Source of the DNA: Saccoglossus kowalevskii
Lineage: Eukaryota > Hemichordata > Enteropneusta > Harrimaniidae
NCBI RefSeq assembly: GCF_000003605.2
Contig: NW_003129881.1
Coordinates: 1-27,294 of the forward strand
DNA: 27,294 bases
Direction: 5' to 3'
Shown: positions 9,501-17,565 of the stretch, one piece after another
How the letters are laid out: each line of letters begins with the position of its first letter
Numbering within the stretch: position 1 is the first letter of the stretch
Notes under the pieces: generated by a model
The model's database searches: none
The model's input: only the letters and a program-made list of their open reading frames with translations
What the model was told of the DNA's origin: nothing
Translations under genes and position numbers: made by a program

Positions 9501-10519
9501 GAAATAACACAAGTGTCACTCCAATTTCCACACGTTTCTTGATTAGAATTCTTGATTTCTTGATAAATATATTATTTATGCGATCCGAGTGGGAAGTTCA
9601 CGCTCATCGGATCTTACGTGGATGACGCCATCTTGGATTCACAATCACAAGGTCAAAATTTTTTACATTATCAATATATATTTTTTCACATTTTGATCTC
9701 AAAAAACAAATACAATATCAAAAATACTGATAAAAATCAAAACCTAGAATAATAGTACGACTACATTTCTAAAAAATAATAATGAAAATACGTTTCGTAC
9801 ACACCGGAAACATGTGGTTTTTTACCCCAAGTGTGACTATTCATTTAAATGCATTTGACACCAGGGCTTACGGCTTTGTTTTTATAGAACTGCTGTTTTT
9901 TTAAAACGATATCCAACCAATGAGAAACAACAGGGGATTATCCTGGGAAATTGGCGTTAATACAATGCATTTGTAGATTTAACTAGTTAGCCAGGAAACT
10001 TTACAGTCTGTGAGAGACTGAAGAAATCAGAAGACGGGATAAATAATAGCATCCCGGAGGAAACACATAGCGTCACAGGCAAATCCGAACGCGACGCGGC
10101 CCGCGACGCTGTTTTGGCCTGGGGAGAACACTGGTAGCAATGATGTAACACAATGTTCAAATAAGGAAAATAGTATGTTATAATAATTACATGGTGCATT
10201 TACATGTTTTTTTTTGTCTACTCTCCCTATACATGTAAGTGACTTAATACACACAGCAGTCAATACTTATGTACAGTCTCTATTATACTGTTGACTTAAA
10301 AAATGTAAAGAGAATGAAAATATGCAATTAGTTTGGTGTGAATATTACACTCATGCTCAGAGTAGATTAATAACCCTGATATTTACTTACTTTAAATAAA
10401 TCATCTTGATGTTTTTCTTTCAATTTCACTTTGGTATCTTTCAATGCGACCGACACATTTTCAGTAGCTTTCTTTTTCAGAATTCCACGTGGAAAGTTCT
10501 GTTCTTCAGAATCAGCCAT
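377..10519 (-). CDS. PDCD11: PDCD11 / RRP5 homologue, N-terminal 524 residues (partial, 10 coding exons)
   Basis: This is the amino-terminal part of the S1-domain protein RRP5/PDCD11, a nucleolar factor needed for pre-rRNA cleavage and both ribosomal subunits. Coding exons, in transcription order, are 10519-10391, 7935-7798, 7492-7316, 6340-6179, 3455-3332, 2781-2600, 2157-2047, 1873-1661, 1299-1111 and 523-377. All introns are GT-AG, and the joined frame has no stop over 524 codons. An FPRG motif near the N-terminus (residues 9-12) matches human PDCD11. A lysine/arginine-rich nuclear-localisation-like tract follows at residues 49-73. Five S1 domains follow at roughly residues 92-190, 195-280, 290-365, 380-460 and 466 onward, the last cut by the window. 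Domain 2 carries EDHGYMIDLG (212-221), nearly identical to human. The start ATG has A at -3 and G at +4. The human protein is near 1,870 residues, so about 28% is present; the rest lies left of position 1. Confidence 0.95.
774..977. repeat. 51-bp tandem repeat, 4 copies
   Basis: Four direct copies of a 51-base unit begin at 774, 825, 876 and 927, each starting GCATGCTAACTCGGATAATT. Copies two to four look identical, and the first differs only near its end (GGCTAAT against GGTTGAT). The array sits in the PDCD11 intron 524-1110. Because 51 is a multiple of three, the repeat gives open frames with a 17-residue period on the minus strand; these are not genes. Nothing else stands out in this intron. 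Confidence 0.97.
1111..1299 (-). CDS. PDCD11: PDCD11 coding exon 9 (residues 413-475)
   Basis: This exon of 189 bases, phase 0 at both ends, begins HTQVSDKTIEG and ends SDIKVGMKIE before the donor GAA|GTAAGT. It completes the fourth S1 domain and begins the fifth. The acceptor is ATGAAG|CAT. An upstream AACAG at 1322-1323 looks like a good acceptor but would meet a TGA in the frame set by the previous exon, so the downstream site is required. The join reads VYVL-HTQVSD, matching human AYARLSHLSD. Confidence 0.9.
1452..1611. repeat. 24-bp tandem repeat, about 6-7 copies
   Basis: Units of the form TAGCAATGTAGTTATTTTAC followed by TAAC are repeated about six to seven times, some lacking one A (TAGCATGTAG). 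The last units are degenerate (TATTCTACCAAA). The array fills about half of the 361-base PDCD11 intron 1300-1660. Confidence 0.93.
1661..1873 (-). CDS. PDCD11: PDCD11 coding exon 8 (residues 342-412)
   Basis: This exon of 213 bases, phase 0 at both ends, has acceptor TCTTATTGCAG and donor CTG|GTAAGA. It encodes the end of S1 domain 3 (VTACILYNNASTKTVGLSLQ, like human VRACILCVHPRTRVVHLSLR) and the first half of domain 4. The intron on its far side (1874-2046) is only 173 bases. Confidence 0.94.
2047..2157 (-). CDS. PDCD11: PDCD11 coding exon 7 (residues 305-341)
   Basis: This short exon of 111 bases was found by splice-site and frame continuity. The acceptor is TTACTTCTAG and the donor GAA|GTAAGC, with phase 0 at both ends. 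It encodes VHEDLLKVDFLEYSGFINHF and then HLPHFSTKCSHYKKGQE, the middle of S1 domain 3. This aligns with the human segment holding LTLNFLTFFTGVVDFMHL. The 442-base intron 2158-2599 shows no recognisable feature. Confidence 0.92.
2600..2781 (-). CDS. PDCD11: PDCD11 coding exon 6 (residues 244-304)
   Basis: This exon of 182 bases starts in phase 1: the first two bases complete a glycine codon with the last base of the previous exon. It ends GTGACTGAG|GTGAGT in phase 0. It encodes the end of S1 domain 2 (GQSLLVGQPVECCIKEVMSN, then GRSVTLTINPNK) and the start of domain 3 (MVVPGTRVKATVTE). The acceptor is TTGTTTACAG. Confidence 0.94.
3332..3455 (-). CDS. PDCD11: PDCD11 coding exon 5 (residues 203-243 plus one base)
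   Basis: This exon of 124 bases has acceptor TGTTTTGTCAG and donor AATG|GTAAGT, and is the only one ending in phase 1. It carries the core of S1 domain 2 (VVKSQEDHGYMIDLGITGVQ), the best-conserved stretch in the window against human PDCD11. The 550-base intron 2782-3331 shows nothing I can name. Confidence 0.95.
4144..5791. mobile_element. Non-autonomous TIR transposon, 1.65 kb, TA target sites
   Basis: The ends form a terminal inverted repeat: CCGTAAAAATCATATTTGAG onward at the left and its complement ending ...TTTTACGG at the right. Counting the flanking TA, 31 of the first 36 positions agree. Each end is flanked by TA (4142-4143 and 5792-5793), as expected for TA-targeting elements of the Tc1/mariner kind. 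Motifs like TAAGCCGCACC recur near both ends (4187, 4257, 5704) as subterminal repeats. The element interrupts a tandem array exactly, which confirms its borders independently. No open frame inside looks like a transposase, so it would depend on an enzyme made elsewhere. The superfamily is inferred from target site only. Confidence 0.85.
4568..4719. repeat. Long inverted repeat (possible nested MITE)
   Basis: ATCTGCACTGGCTCGGAAG (4574-4592) is matched by its perfect 19-base reverse complement at 4695-4713, with looser pairing for a few bases further out (GGGCTA against CAGCC). The spacer is about 100 AT-rich bases. It sits inside the larger transposon at 4144-5791. It could be a small inverted-repeat element that jumped into the larger one, or an internal stem of that element. 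No clear target duplication was seen. Confidence 0.7.
6179..6340 (-). CDS. PDCD11: PDCD11 coding exon 4 (residues 149-202)
   Basis: This exon of 162 bases, phase 0 at both ends, has acceptor TTTTTTTAACACAG and donor CAG|GTATAT. It encodes the second half of S1 domain 1 (MDYFNIGQYVSCAVKELN, then RTQLTLLSRVVNQ) and the linker SVLKYGQ leading into domain 2. This corresponds to human LFSPGMLVRCVVSSLG and KSVKLSLNPKNVN. Confidence 0.94.
6690..7271 (+). mobile_element. Decayed 3' end of a non-LTR retrotransposon
   Basis: One plus-strand frame from 6690 to the stop at 6942-6944 reads like the C-terminal tail of a non-LTR reverse transcriptase ORF. It gives VYKAYHSLPPAHIQ, then two stops (TGA TAA near 6780), then LTHSGAKLWNGIPSNIQN and SLFKKSI. 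The pattern G-A-K-L-W-N-x-I-P-x-x-I is the usual ending of such proteins in CR1/Jockey/RTE-like elements. About 300 bases of AT-rich 3' UTR follow, with AATAAA at 7249 and the short tail ATTGTCATTGTCAT at 7258-7271. It lies antisense in the PDCD11 intron 6341-7315 and is 5'-truncated. The exact clade cannot be told by eye. Confidence 0.75.
7316..7492 (-). CDS. PDCD11: PDCD11 coding exon 3 (residues 90-148)
   Basis: This exon of 177 bases, phase 0 at both ends, has acceptor ACTAATTTTCAG and donor GAG|GTAAAT. It opens S1 domain 1: LREGMLLLGAVKEIHEYELI, then ISLPHGLTGYVAITDISDVY, matching human [20 protein letters not shown] and SLPNGLQGFVQVTEICDAY. The 305-base intron 7493-7797 shows no other feature. 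Confidence 0.96.
7798..7935 (-). CDS. PDCD11: PDCD11 coding exon 2 (residues 44-89)
   Basis: This exon of 138 bases, phase 0 at both ends, has acceptor TTTTTTTATCAG and donor AAG|GTAACT. It encodes a basic, low-complexity linker with GKKRRIKDDKK and GGKKKRKKTD, a likely bipartite nuclear/nucleolar localisation signal. Human PDCD11 has a similar KRKKSQKGPAKTKKLK tract here. Sequence conservation is low, so the assignment rests on frame continuity, splice sites and composition. Confidence 0.88.
8949..10133. mobile_element. Non-autonomous hAT-like element, 1.2 kb
   Basis: The left end CAGTGTTCTTCCCAG and the complement of the right end, CAGTGTTCTCCCCAG, agree at 14 of 15 positions. A GTCGCGG-like motif follows in each. 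The flanking octamers CTAGTAAT (8941-8948) and GTAGCAAT (10134-10141) agree at 6 of 8 positions, consistent with an aged 8-bp target-site duplication. CAGTG termini with 8-bp duplications are typical of hAT transposons. No transposase frame is present; the open frame at 9419-9625 resembles nothing I know. The interior has small hairpins (GTTGTCT/AGACAAC at 9399-9437; GATCCGA/TCGGATC near 9582-9611). It lies in the PDCD11 intron 7936-10390. Confidence 0.75.
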
Positions 10520-10535
10520 GTTATCTCAAAAGTAG
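10391..10535 (-). CDS. PDCD11: PDCD11 first coding exon (residues 1-43) with 16 bases of 5' UTR
   Basis: The acceptor TTTTTTTAG at 10536-10537 opens a 145-base exon. It has a 16-base leader, the ATG at 10519-10517 in strong context (AACATGG) and 43 codons, and ends AAA|GTAAGT. The protein starts MADSEEQNFPRG, close to human MANLEESFPRG. The acceptor just before the ATG shows that a further non-coding exon lies upstream. Confidence 0.9.
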
Positions 10536-11383
10536 CTAAAAAAACACAATTTAGATTACATGTAGATTATTAAAATTGCAGATATTTCCTGACCTTTCAG
10601 ACAGGTAATTGTTTGACTATATTTGAACAAACATATTTCTTTTATAGATTTAGGATGTGCACTCCAAACTGGTTTCGGTACATTACATGTAAAGAATTTT
10701 TCTGTGTGCATTTATAAACATCAATCAGTTGAAGCAAGACATTTCTGATCTAAGCATTTTATTTTATTAACTACTGAGGTCTAAAATAGTGACATTTTGT
10801 TTCTAAATGTATCTTCTAAATGTACATGTAGATGTTTTGCGACCACAGATTGCACAGCTTTTTTATGATGCTGCATCATTCAATCGACAAAAGAATTATT
10901 AATGGGCACAGTACTATGACAAAGTTCCTCCAGTCTCTCACAGCTAACTACTCGTAACTACTACTGGTAACCCCGGGCAGAATCACAGTAGCACACTGAC
11001 AAGGGATTAATACTGTATACAAGAACAGATAAAAATAGATCAGTGAGGTAAATTTATGTAAGAGTTATGAAAAATGCAAAGGGCGGATGCAAAGTACGGA
11101 GTGCTAATACAGATGGTAACAAATTTCCATGACCGACCTCCATGACCTGAAAAATAGTCGGTCAAAAACCCAGACTACGAACCATCACCAGAATAAACAT
11201 AGTTGAACTCTGGTGACCTTGCCCTTCGTTATATAATATAATTCCCTTTATCATAGTTTGTTTCAATATAAATATGCTTTGTCATAATTAATTTTGAATA
11301 CAAACAAGTTTTGGGGTTGAACCAACAGTGGGGAATCAGTCTACCGAATGTCCTTTAAAGATGTAAATATCTTACAAAAACAT

Positions 11384-12291
11384 NNNNNNNNNNNNNNNNN
11401 NNNNNNNNNNNNNNNNNNNNNNNNNNNNNNNNNNNNNNNNNNNNNNNNNNNNNNNNNNNNNNNNNNNNNNNNNNNNNNNNNNNNNNNNNNNNNNNNNNNN
11501 NNNNNNNNNNNNNNNNNNNNNNNNNNNNNNNNNNNNNNNNNNNNNNNNNNNNNNNNNNNNNNNNNNNNNNNNNNNNNNNNNNNNNNNNNNNNNNNNNNNN
11601 NNNNNNNNNNNNNNNNNNNNNNNNNNNNNNNNNNNNNNNNNNNNNNNNNNNNNNNNNNNNNNNNNNNNNNNNNNNNNNNNNNNNNNNNNNNNNNNNNNNN
11701 NNNNNNNNNNNNNNNNNNNNNNNNNNNNNNNNNNNNNNNNNNNNNNNNNNNNNNNNNNNNNNNNNNNNNNNNNNNNNNNNNNNNNNNNNNNNNNNNNNNN
11801 NNNNNNNNNNNNNNNNNNNNNNNNNNNNNNNNNNNNNNNNNNNNNNNNNNNNNNNNNNNNNNNNNNNNNNNNNNNNNNNNNNNNNNNNNNNNNNNNNNNN
11901 NNNNNNNNNNNNNNNNNNNNNNNNNNNNNNNNNNNNNNNNNNNNNNNNNNNNNNNNNNNNNNNNNNNNNNNNNNNNNNNNNNNNNNNNNNNNNNNNNNNN
12001 NNNNNNNNNNNNNNNNNNNNNNNNNNNNNNNNNNNNNNNNNNNNNNNNNNNNNNNNNNNNNNNNNNNNNNNNNNNNNNNNNNNNNNNNNNNNNNNNNNNN
12101 NNNNNNNNNNNNNNNNNNNNNNNNNNNNNNNNNNNNNNNNNNNNNNNNNNNNNNNNNNNNNNNNNNNNNNNNNNNNNNNNNNNNNNNNNNNNNNNNNNNN
12201 NNNNNNNNNNNNNNNNNNNNNNNNNNNNNNNNNNNNNNNNNNNNNNNNNNNNNNNNNNNNNNNNNNNNNNNNNNNNNNNNNNNNNNNNNNN
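11384..12291. other. Assembly gap (908 N)
   Basis: This run of N lies within the PDCD11 5' UTR intron (10536-13311). The known sequence on either side shows no exon. Long open frames that seem to cross the gap are artefacts of translating N. Confidence 0.99.
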
Positions 12292-12436
12292 CATTACCAA
12301 GGATATTATTACAAGATAAATCATTTGCTTCATTGAACACATACAACAATGCATATTTCCACTGACATCGGATTGACCTTTGATATGTATATTTTATCAG
12401 ATTTTCTCAATTTTTGCATGATATTTTCATACAGAA

Positions 12437-12595
12437 CATCTGTTGTTCAAACTCAGGGAAGACTTTATACTGATGAATAAGGTGACCAAGTTTGATGAAG
12501 TTTGGAATAGAATTAGTAAAGTTATTATGCACACAATAACAATTATTAACGAAGACGACGACGACAACAACAATGACAACGCCGGACAAAATTTT
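12437..12595 (+). repeat. Dispersed repeat with GAC/AAC-rich end
   Basis: The phrase GTGACCAAGTTTGATGAAGT is followed by GAAGACGACGACGACAACAA and then CAATGACAACGCCGGAC. Sequences with 'accaagtttg(g/a)tgaagt' followed by a GAC/GCC-rich tail are, from memory, abundant dispersed repeats in marine invertebrate genomes. It could be the 3' part of a SINE-like or other element; its borders are not certain. It lies in the PDCD11 5' intron. Confidence 0.5.
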
Positions 12596-13311
12596 TCCCT
12601 TAATATACCTTTCCCTTCCATCTTTGATGGTACGGGCAAGGTAAAAATCAAAAGATGGCTGACTTGCAAAATCACTGGTCAAAAACAGAGAAAACATAAT
12701 TGTATAGCGCATGTGCCCTCAGTGGTGTAAGCGTCCACATTCTATTGTTTTCTTGTCCGCCTCTCTGTCCTTTTCTAAGAGTGTGGTCCGCCATTTGCAT
12801 ACCTCAATCAGTAGTATAACTATCAATCAACACACCATTTAATGCTTGATAATATGTTAACAAATGACAACCATATAGTCTATCAACCATTGACAACGCA
12901 ATACAGTAACAGTATCTACCATGATATCTTTTGGAACAATGATTTTATTTTCAATTATTGTGTAATCGTGATGATTTTTAAAGCTGGTTTATCAACTTCA
13001 CATGCATAATTCGCCAGCACTACAATCAGACAGTGGTCACACGACATTTACTCAACTAAATGACGAAATACCATGATCACATTCACTGGTAACGCAAACT
13101 GGGACTGTTATATACCAGTCCCGTGTAGGCTGTAAATAATGTGTACACGAAGCGGGTGTAAGTCCAAGATGTATACATATAGTTGTATTATTTTGTAGTA
13201 TTCACTGTGCCATGCAGTGTGACCGAATTTAAGAACCACATTTTGACGAAATAAATTAAAATACAAGTAACGTACGAGCACATAACACTAACAGGCAAGA
13301 TATATACTCAC

Positions 13312-13430
13312 TGATCAGATACTAAAGGATACTGACAGCTATCGATGAATATGGTTTTATCAGAAATGGTATTTCTGTTCCGGCTCCGCACATGTCCAGC
13401 TGGAGGTCGCCATAACAGTTCTCGCGTGAT
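13312..13430 (-). other. PDCD11: Putative PDCD11 non-coding first exon (right end approximate)
   Basis: On the minus strand, CTGATCA|GTGAGTATAT gives a good donor at 13311-13310. It is needed because the first coding exon begins with an acceptor 16 bases before its ATG. The exon's start cannot be seen and is set near the CpG-rich block at 13380-13440. The resulting 5' intron is about 2.8 kb and spans the assembly gap. Confidence 0.6.
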
Positions 13431-13500
13431 CTCGTACGAGGTCAAAAGTCAAAGAGCCATCGAGATTTTCGTACGCCATCTTTGAACGTGCAGGGTGAAG
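13380..13500. promoter_or_regulatory. Bidirectional promoter of PDCD11 and ATP5MK
   Basis: Opposing splice donors of the two divergent genes lie at 13311 (minus) and 13542 (plus), so both transcription starts must fall in this short interval. It is clearly richer in CpG than its surroundings. It holds TCTCGCGTGA (13420-13429), one base from the TCTCGCGAGA motif, and GCCATCTTT (13475-13483), which resembles a YY1 site. No TATA box is placed convincingly. The motif roles are inferred from vertebrate promoters. Confidence 0.65.
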
Positions 13501-13541
13501 TTACGTGTGAAAATTAAAAGCCGGCTTGTTAGATCTTCAGC
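13490..13541 (+). other. ATP5MK: Putative ATP5MK non-coding first exon (left end approximate)
   Basis: AGATCTTCAGC|GTAAGT provides a consensus donor at 13542. The first coding exon starts with an acceptor at 14335 only eight bases before its ATG, so an upstream leader exon is required and this is the best candidate. The start is not visible. The 794-base intron 13542-14335 shows no named feature. Confidence 0.6.
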
Positions 13542-14343
13542 GTAAGTAGATTTTGTTCATACATTGTGTCCACGTGTAGTTACGTTCGTCTCCTCCAAAC
13601 ATCCATTGTGCAAATTATTCTCCCCATTTCTCCAATTACAGCTTTATTTCTGGTAGTGTGCTGACCCAGTCTCAGCTCACGTACACACACAGTGCAATGT
13701 TAGTACTGTGGTATACAAATGTAGCCTTAATACAAATGTAGCTAACGAGTATATTGAAAACCGTATCGTGTTAGTTTAGATATACTGTCAATTACAAAAT
13801 CATGGTTATGAAAAGTAGGTATATACATATTGATTTGTGTGTACTAAGTGTAGTCCAAATAAAATACAATTTGTAAAACGAATTCGTACGAATTAGGGAT
13901 TAATCATCAGAAACTCGGGGATGGTATGGGTAAGACGACACACACACAAATACTGTATTAAAGTTTTTGATAGATGAAGGTGAAAACAAAAGTATCTATT
14001 TAGAGAGCACAATGATGAATACTTAATACACTTTTTTATTTGGAAAATTGGTGACTAAATTAATGAAGCTTGCTCTGAAAGCATTACAATTTCCTCCATC
14101 ACAAAATATTTTAAATCTTAATTAAATAATTAATATATTGTGCATATATGGAAAATAACAGATTCTTCATGTGCTGATCAGTGTTTGATGCAATACGACT
14201 GCAAGCTATTACTAAACTTTGGTTTAATTCATTACCATATTAACATTATTTGAGATGCAGTGCTGAAACTTATTGGTACTTTATGAAGCATTGTTTATTT
14301 CACCAATAGCTGAATGTGTTATCTCTGAATTACAGATACAATA

Positions 14344-14436
14344 ATGGCAGGAGGAATGGCAGATGAGTCTCAGTTTGCCCACTATACGGGTTTAAAGAAG
14401 TATTTTAATTCAGACACTGTGCTGGGAAAAAGGAAT
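14344..14436 (+). CDS. ATP5MK: ATP5MK coding exon 1 (residues 1-31)
   Basis: The transcribed exon begins at 14336 after TGAATTACAG. It encodes the soluble N-terminus through GKRN and ends AAT|GTAAGT in phase 0. Confidence 0.95.
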
Positions 14437-15860
14437 GTAAGTTAATAAAAATACACACATCGTATTTGCTCTTTTAAAAGTGAATCTCATTATTACAGCG
14501 AGCACAAACAAGGGGGAGTATGGGAAGTTAGCAAACTCCCTTAGAAAGTTCTTATGAACATTGCATTATTGGCCCTATCTAATGTTATGAAAACAATTTG
14601 CTACATTTTGTGACAATCTCACACAATTCTTGGCCTACTTGATTTTGGACTAACTAATTTTTGTCCAGGTACCAGTGGTACTGTGGCTAAGCTGCCTCTA
14701 GGGAGGTTAATAAAGATATTACAACATTGATAAAGAGTGTCCCATGCAAGTTACCCATATAAGTCTTGTTTGCGCCTGCTGTAAATTTATCTGCTATTAT
14801 TGTTCGCTCATGTGTTACTAATAAAGAAAATATGGTATTGTATATCTAGGCTGTACAATTAGCTTTTTTTTTTACAAGCAATACAACTTATTAATTCATA
14901 AGGATTAGGTATGAACTACTTAAACCATTTCATTTTCATTGCTAACAATTTTTGGTATTTGTTTATTTTATGGCATTCATGAAAACAAAATTTTGTAAAA
15001 GTCGCTAACAATATTGTTGTACATGTAGGATAGCGGATGGAAACTGGCAGGATCCTCACCTCATTGCATTGTCTGATAGTAACATCTAACACATGTTGTT
15101 CAATATTCCATGGGTTTATCATTTCTATGATTTATGATATTCATTTGAAAACATACGGGGCATTATAATTTAAATTATAAATACCATATTTACTCTATTA
15201 GTAGCTTAAGCGCTAAGTGTGTCTCTCATAAGACATAACTTGTATGTTGATGATCCAGCATGCAATTAATGGTTTATATGTGCTTCCATTGGAGCAAATG
15301 CAATGCAATAACTAACATTATCGAAAAGAAAGTTGGTGAGAAAAATGCCTTATTTTCCTTCCATGATTTGTGCAATCTGAGATAATTTGAAATTTGTATT
15401 GGGATTTTGACACAATAATAATTTTGTGCGAATTATAGCAAAATATATGTATTTAATTTTTAGTGTATCTAAATGTTGGTATGTTTAAATTTAGTTTGAT
15501 GTTTTTGAATCGTGCTGCAAATGAACATGGATTCACATCAACAGTGTGTAGCATTTCTCAAATCACTAGACCTATTTTATTCAATCTTGACACAACACGT
15601 TATCCACATATTTCATTATTACAACCATATCACTTACACAGTTGATTGCTTTCAAATGTCAAATTAACATTTAATCATAATAGGAACTATTATTTAGAAT
15701 AGCATTTCCTTGATGGTATGTGTATTCATGTTGAGTCTCCATCTTTCAGTGCGTCATAGCAACATTTGCTGGCTCCTTTCTTATATACTGGGTCATCAAG
15801 AGCAGGTTGAACAAAAGAAAAGCAATTACTGCAGCAGCTGTAACACCAAAGACGGAATAA
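14344..15860 (+). CDS. ATP5MK: ATP synthase membrane subunit k (DAPIT/USMG5), complete, 2 coding exons
   Basis: Coding exons 14344-14436 and 15750-15860 join in phase 0 to give 67 residues; human ATP5MK has 58. This small subunit of the mitochondrial F1Fo ATP synthase sits in the inner membrane at the dimer region and helps stabilise the complex. The family signature TGLKKYFNS is at residues 15-23 (human TGIKKYFNS). A single membrane helix follows at about 32-47 (CVIATFAGSFLIYWVI), then the basic tail KSRLNKRK and a short alanine-rich end. The N-terminus is longer than in human, with a second ATG at codon 5. The first ATG has A at -3 and G at +4 and follows the acceptor GAATTACAG by eight bases. 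The intron between the exons is 1,313 bases (14437-15749) with no recognised feature. The gene is head to head with PDCD11. Confidence 0.95.
15750..15860 (+). CDS. ATP5MK: ATP5MK coding exon 2 (residues 32-67 and stop)
   Basis: The acceptor CATCTTTCAG is followed by TGC (C32). The exon encodes the whole membrane helix and tail and ends GAATAA at 15858-15860. A longer open frame over the same bases in another register is a shadow. The 3' UTR continues to the poly(A) signal at 16053. Confidence 0.96.
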   Translation, partial: CVIATFAGSFLIYWVIKSRLNKRKAITAAAVTPKTE

Positions 15861-16052
15861 TGGACACCATCTTATCCTTCACCAAGTTGCTGTGTATTTG
15901 TATCAATGGTGCTGGTATCATGTGTTTATACTTCATGGCTCCAACAGCTCTTTAAGTTTTTGCCGTAATATCTTATTGAATAATTACTGTGGTGTTCATT
16001 CTGATACTAGTCACTGTAAATACTGATTAGTGTTTTTTTGTGTTTTGATCAG

Positions 16053-16058
16053 AATAAA
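16053..16058 (+). terminator. ATP5MK: ATP5MK polyadenylation signal
   Basis: AATAAA lies 193 bases after the stop codon and is followed at 16081-16096 by a GT-rich stretch (TGTCTGTTGTGTGTTT), as expected for a downstream element. Cleavage probably falls between 16068 and 16080. Confidence 0.75.
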
Positions 16059-16096
16059 GTTTAAAATTATGTAAACTTAATGTCTGTTGTGTGTTT

Positions 16097-16225
16097 ATGT
16101 GAGAGGGAGAGAAAAAGATGGAGAAAAGATGGAAGACAAACAGACAGACAGACAGGCTGATGGATGGAAGGTTGAACAGACAGACATAGACAGAAAGAGG
16201 AAACGAGAAGTAGAGAGATCAGTAG
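16097..16225. repeat. Purine-rich low-complexity tract with (CAGA)n
   Basis: A GAGA/GATGG-rich strand-asymmetric tract contains CAGACAGACAGACAGG near 16141 and further CAGACA blocks near 16179. Open frames across it on both strands are compositional artefacts. Confidence 0.85.
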
Positions 16226-17565
16226 ATAGAAATATAGCGTACCCCGGTATATCATTTTTAGTTCCTGTTTAGACAAAGTCTGAAATCAGGGGCTATTTGA
16301 CTTCTGCTGTGCGTTCAAAGCTATATCACAGACTTGCTTTGACCAATTACTTGTTTTGATAAGTGATGGACAATTGATGGAGAGAGGATGCCATTGGTTA
16401 GAATCACATTGGCCATGGCCATTGCCCTTGGTGATTCAAAGCCAAAAACTCTTTGGAGTTTGCATTAATTCACAATATATTCTGAGGGTTGCAGGAAAAG
16501 ATAGTTTTATTCTGATACATGTACTACAAATCATTGTGAAACAAAGCTGTTTTTTCATATGATGGAGGGCGATAAATTTATAACTGTCTACTTCAAAATT
16601 GTTAACAAATCTTCTCCAATGTTGGTGTAATTGTTTAACTCTTTGGGCGCCAACTTCAGGTACAATCTACAAAATAGTTCCATTTATAGTTTGCTTTCCA
16701 CCACAGTCCCTGTGTTTCCACATACAATGTTTGAATCAAAAACTAGAAGCAATGTCACATTTTGTTTGGTCCAAAATTAAGATTGAATTTAATGAAACTT
16801 ACAGAAAATGTGAATAATTTTACCCCAATTTTAGCAAGCACTCAAAATGGCAATTGAGACTACTGTATCTATGTAGTAGTGAAAAACAACAAACTCATAA
16901 ATAAAAATTACTGATCTAGTTAATCGTATGTTCAGCCTTTAGTGACTTTAATTAGAGGTAGAACTATTGAGACAGCAGAATATTTTTGTTGACCTATATT
17001 AGAAAAAAACCTTTATTTTTTTTTGTTCAAAATTGTAGATTTGGATACTGTCACCATCTTCTATTTTTATTCAGTACGAATTATTTTTGGGGGGGCGAAA
17101 AACTGATTTTTTGTCCAAAGGTACCCCAGTGATATTTGGAAAAAAACAATGGGAAATGACTAAATAATTACAATTTTCGTGAATGATACAGTTCGGTGAT
17201 CGCCAGAGCTGAAAAAAGGAAGAGAATGAACTCACTTAGATATTATTGTTATTGTGACATCTGTCAACTTCTGCTCCGTGGATGATTACACTTTGTTATT
17301 TAGTCAAGTACATGTCTTATCGCCAAAGCCATTGACTCATCTAAAGTAATAGCGCCCTCACATCGTTTAACTTTATTCTTGCTTTAGAATACGAGTACAT
17401 GTATACTCTGTAGTACTGATACCGAGAACAATATTTTCGTGAAATTGTTCAATTTGTGCTTAAATGTCATGTGTGTTGCTCACTAAAATGTTATGTGCCG
17501 TGTGACTCGTTGAAAAATTTATCGACTTGTGCTAACTCAGAAGCCTGGCATGTGCAGTGGCCAAG
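16226..17565. other. Intergenic, no gene seen
   Basis: No coding segment with homology I recognise lies here. A small imperfect palindrome is centred on TGGCCATGGCCA with arms GAATCAC (16401-16407) and GTGATTC (16431-16437). From 16635 the text TTAACTCTTTGGGCGCC looks like the start of some dispersed repeat, but no matching end was found. Confidence 0.6.

Noticed and set aside
9419..9625. 68-residue plus-strand frame inside the hAT-like element
   Set aside because: No transposase motif or other homology recognised, and the sequence is hairpin-rich.
11341..12354. Open frames of over 320 residues on both strands
   Set aside because: They consist almost wholly of N; an artefact of the assembly gap.
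15710..15955. 81-residue plus-strand frame over ATP5MK exon 2
   Set aside because: Different register from the conserved ATP5MK frame, which has clear homology and splice sites.
16067..16276. Open frames on both strands rich in Lys/Glu or Ser/Leu
   Set aside because: Compositional artefact of the purine-rich CAGA tract just beyond the ATP5MK poly(A) site.
16635..17230. TTAACTCTTTGGGCGCC as a possible piggyBac-type end with TTAA target
   Set aside because: I could not find a matching inverted end or second TTAA at a consistent border.
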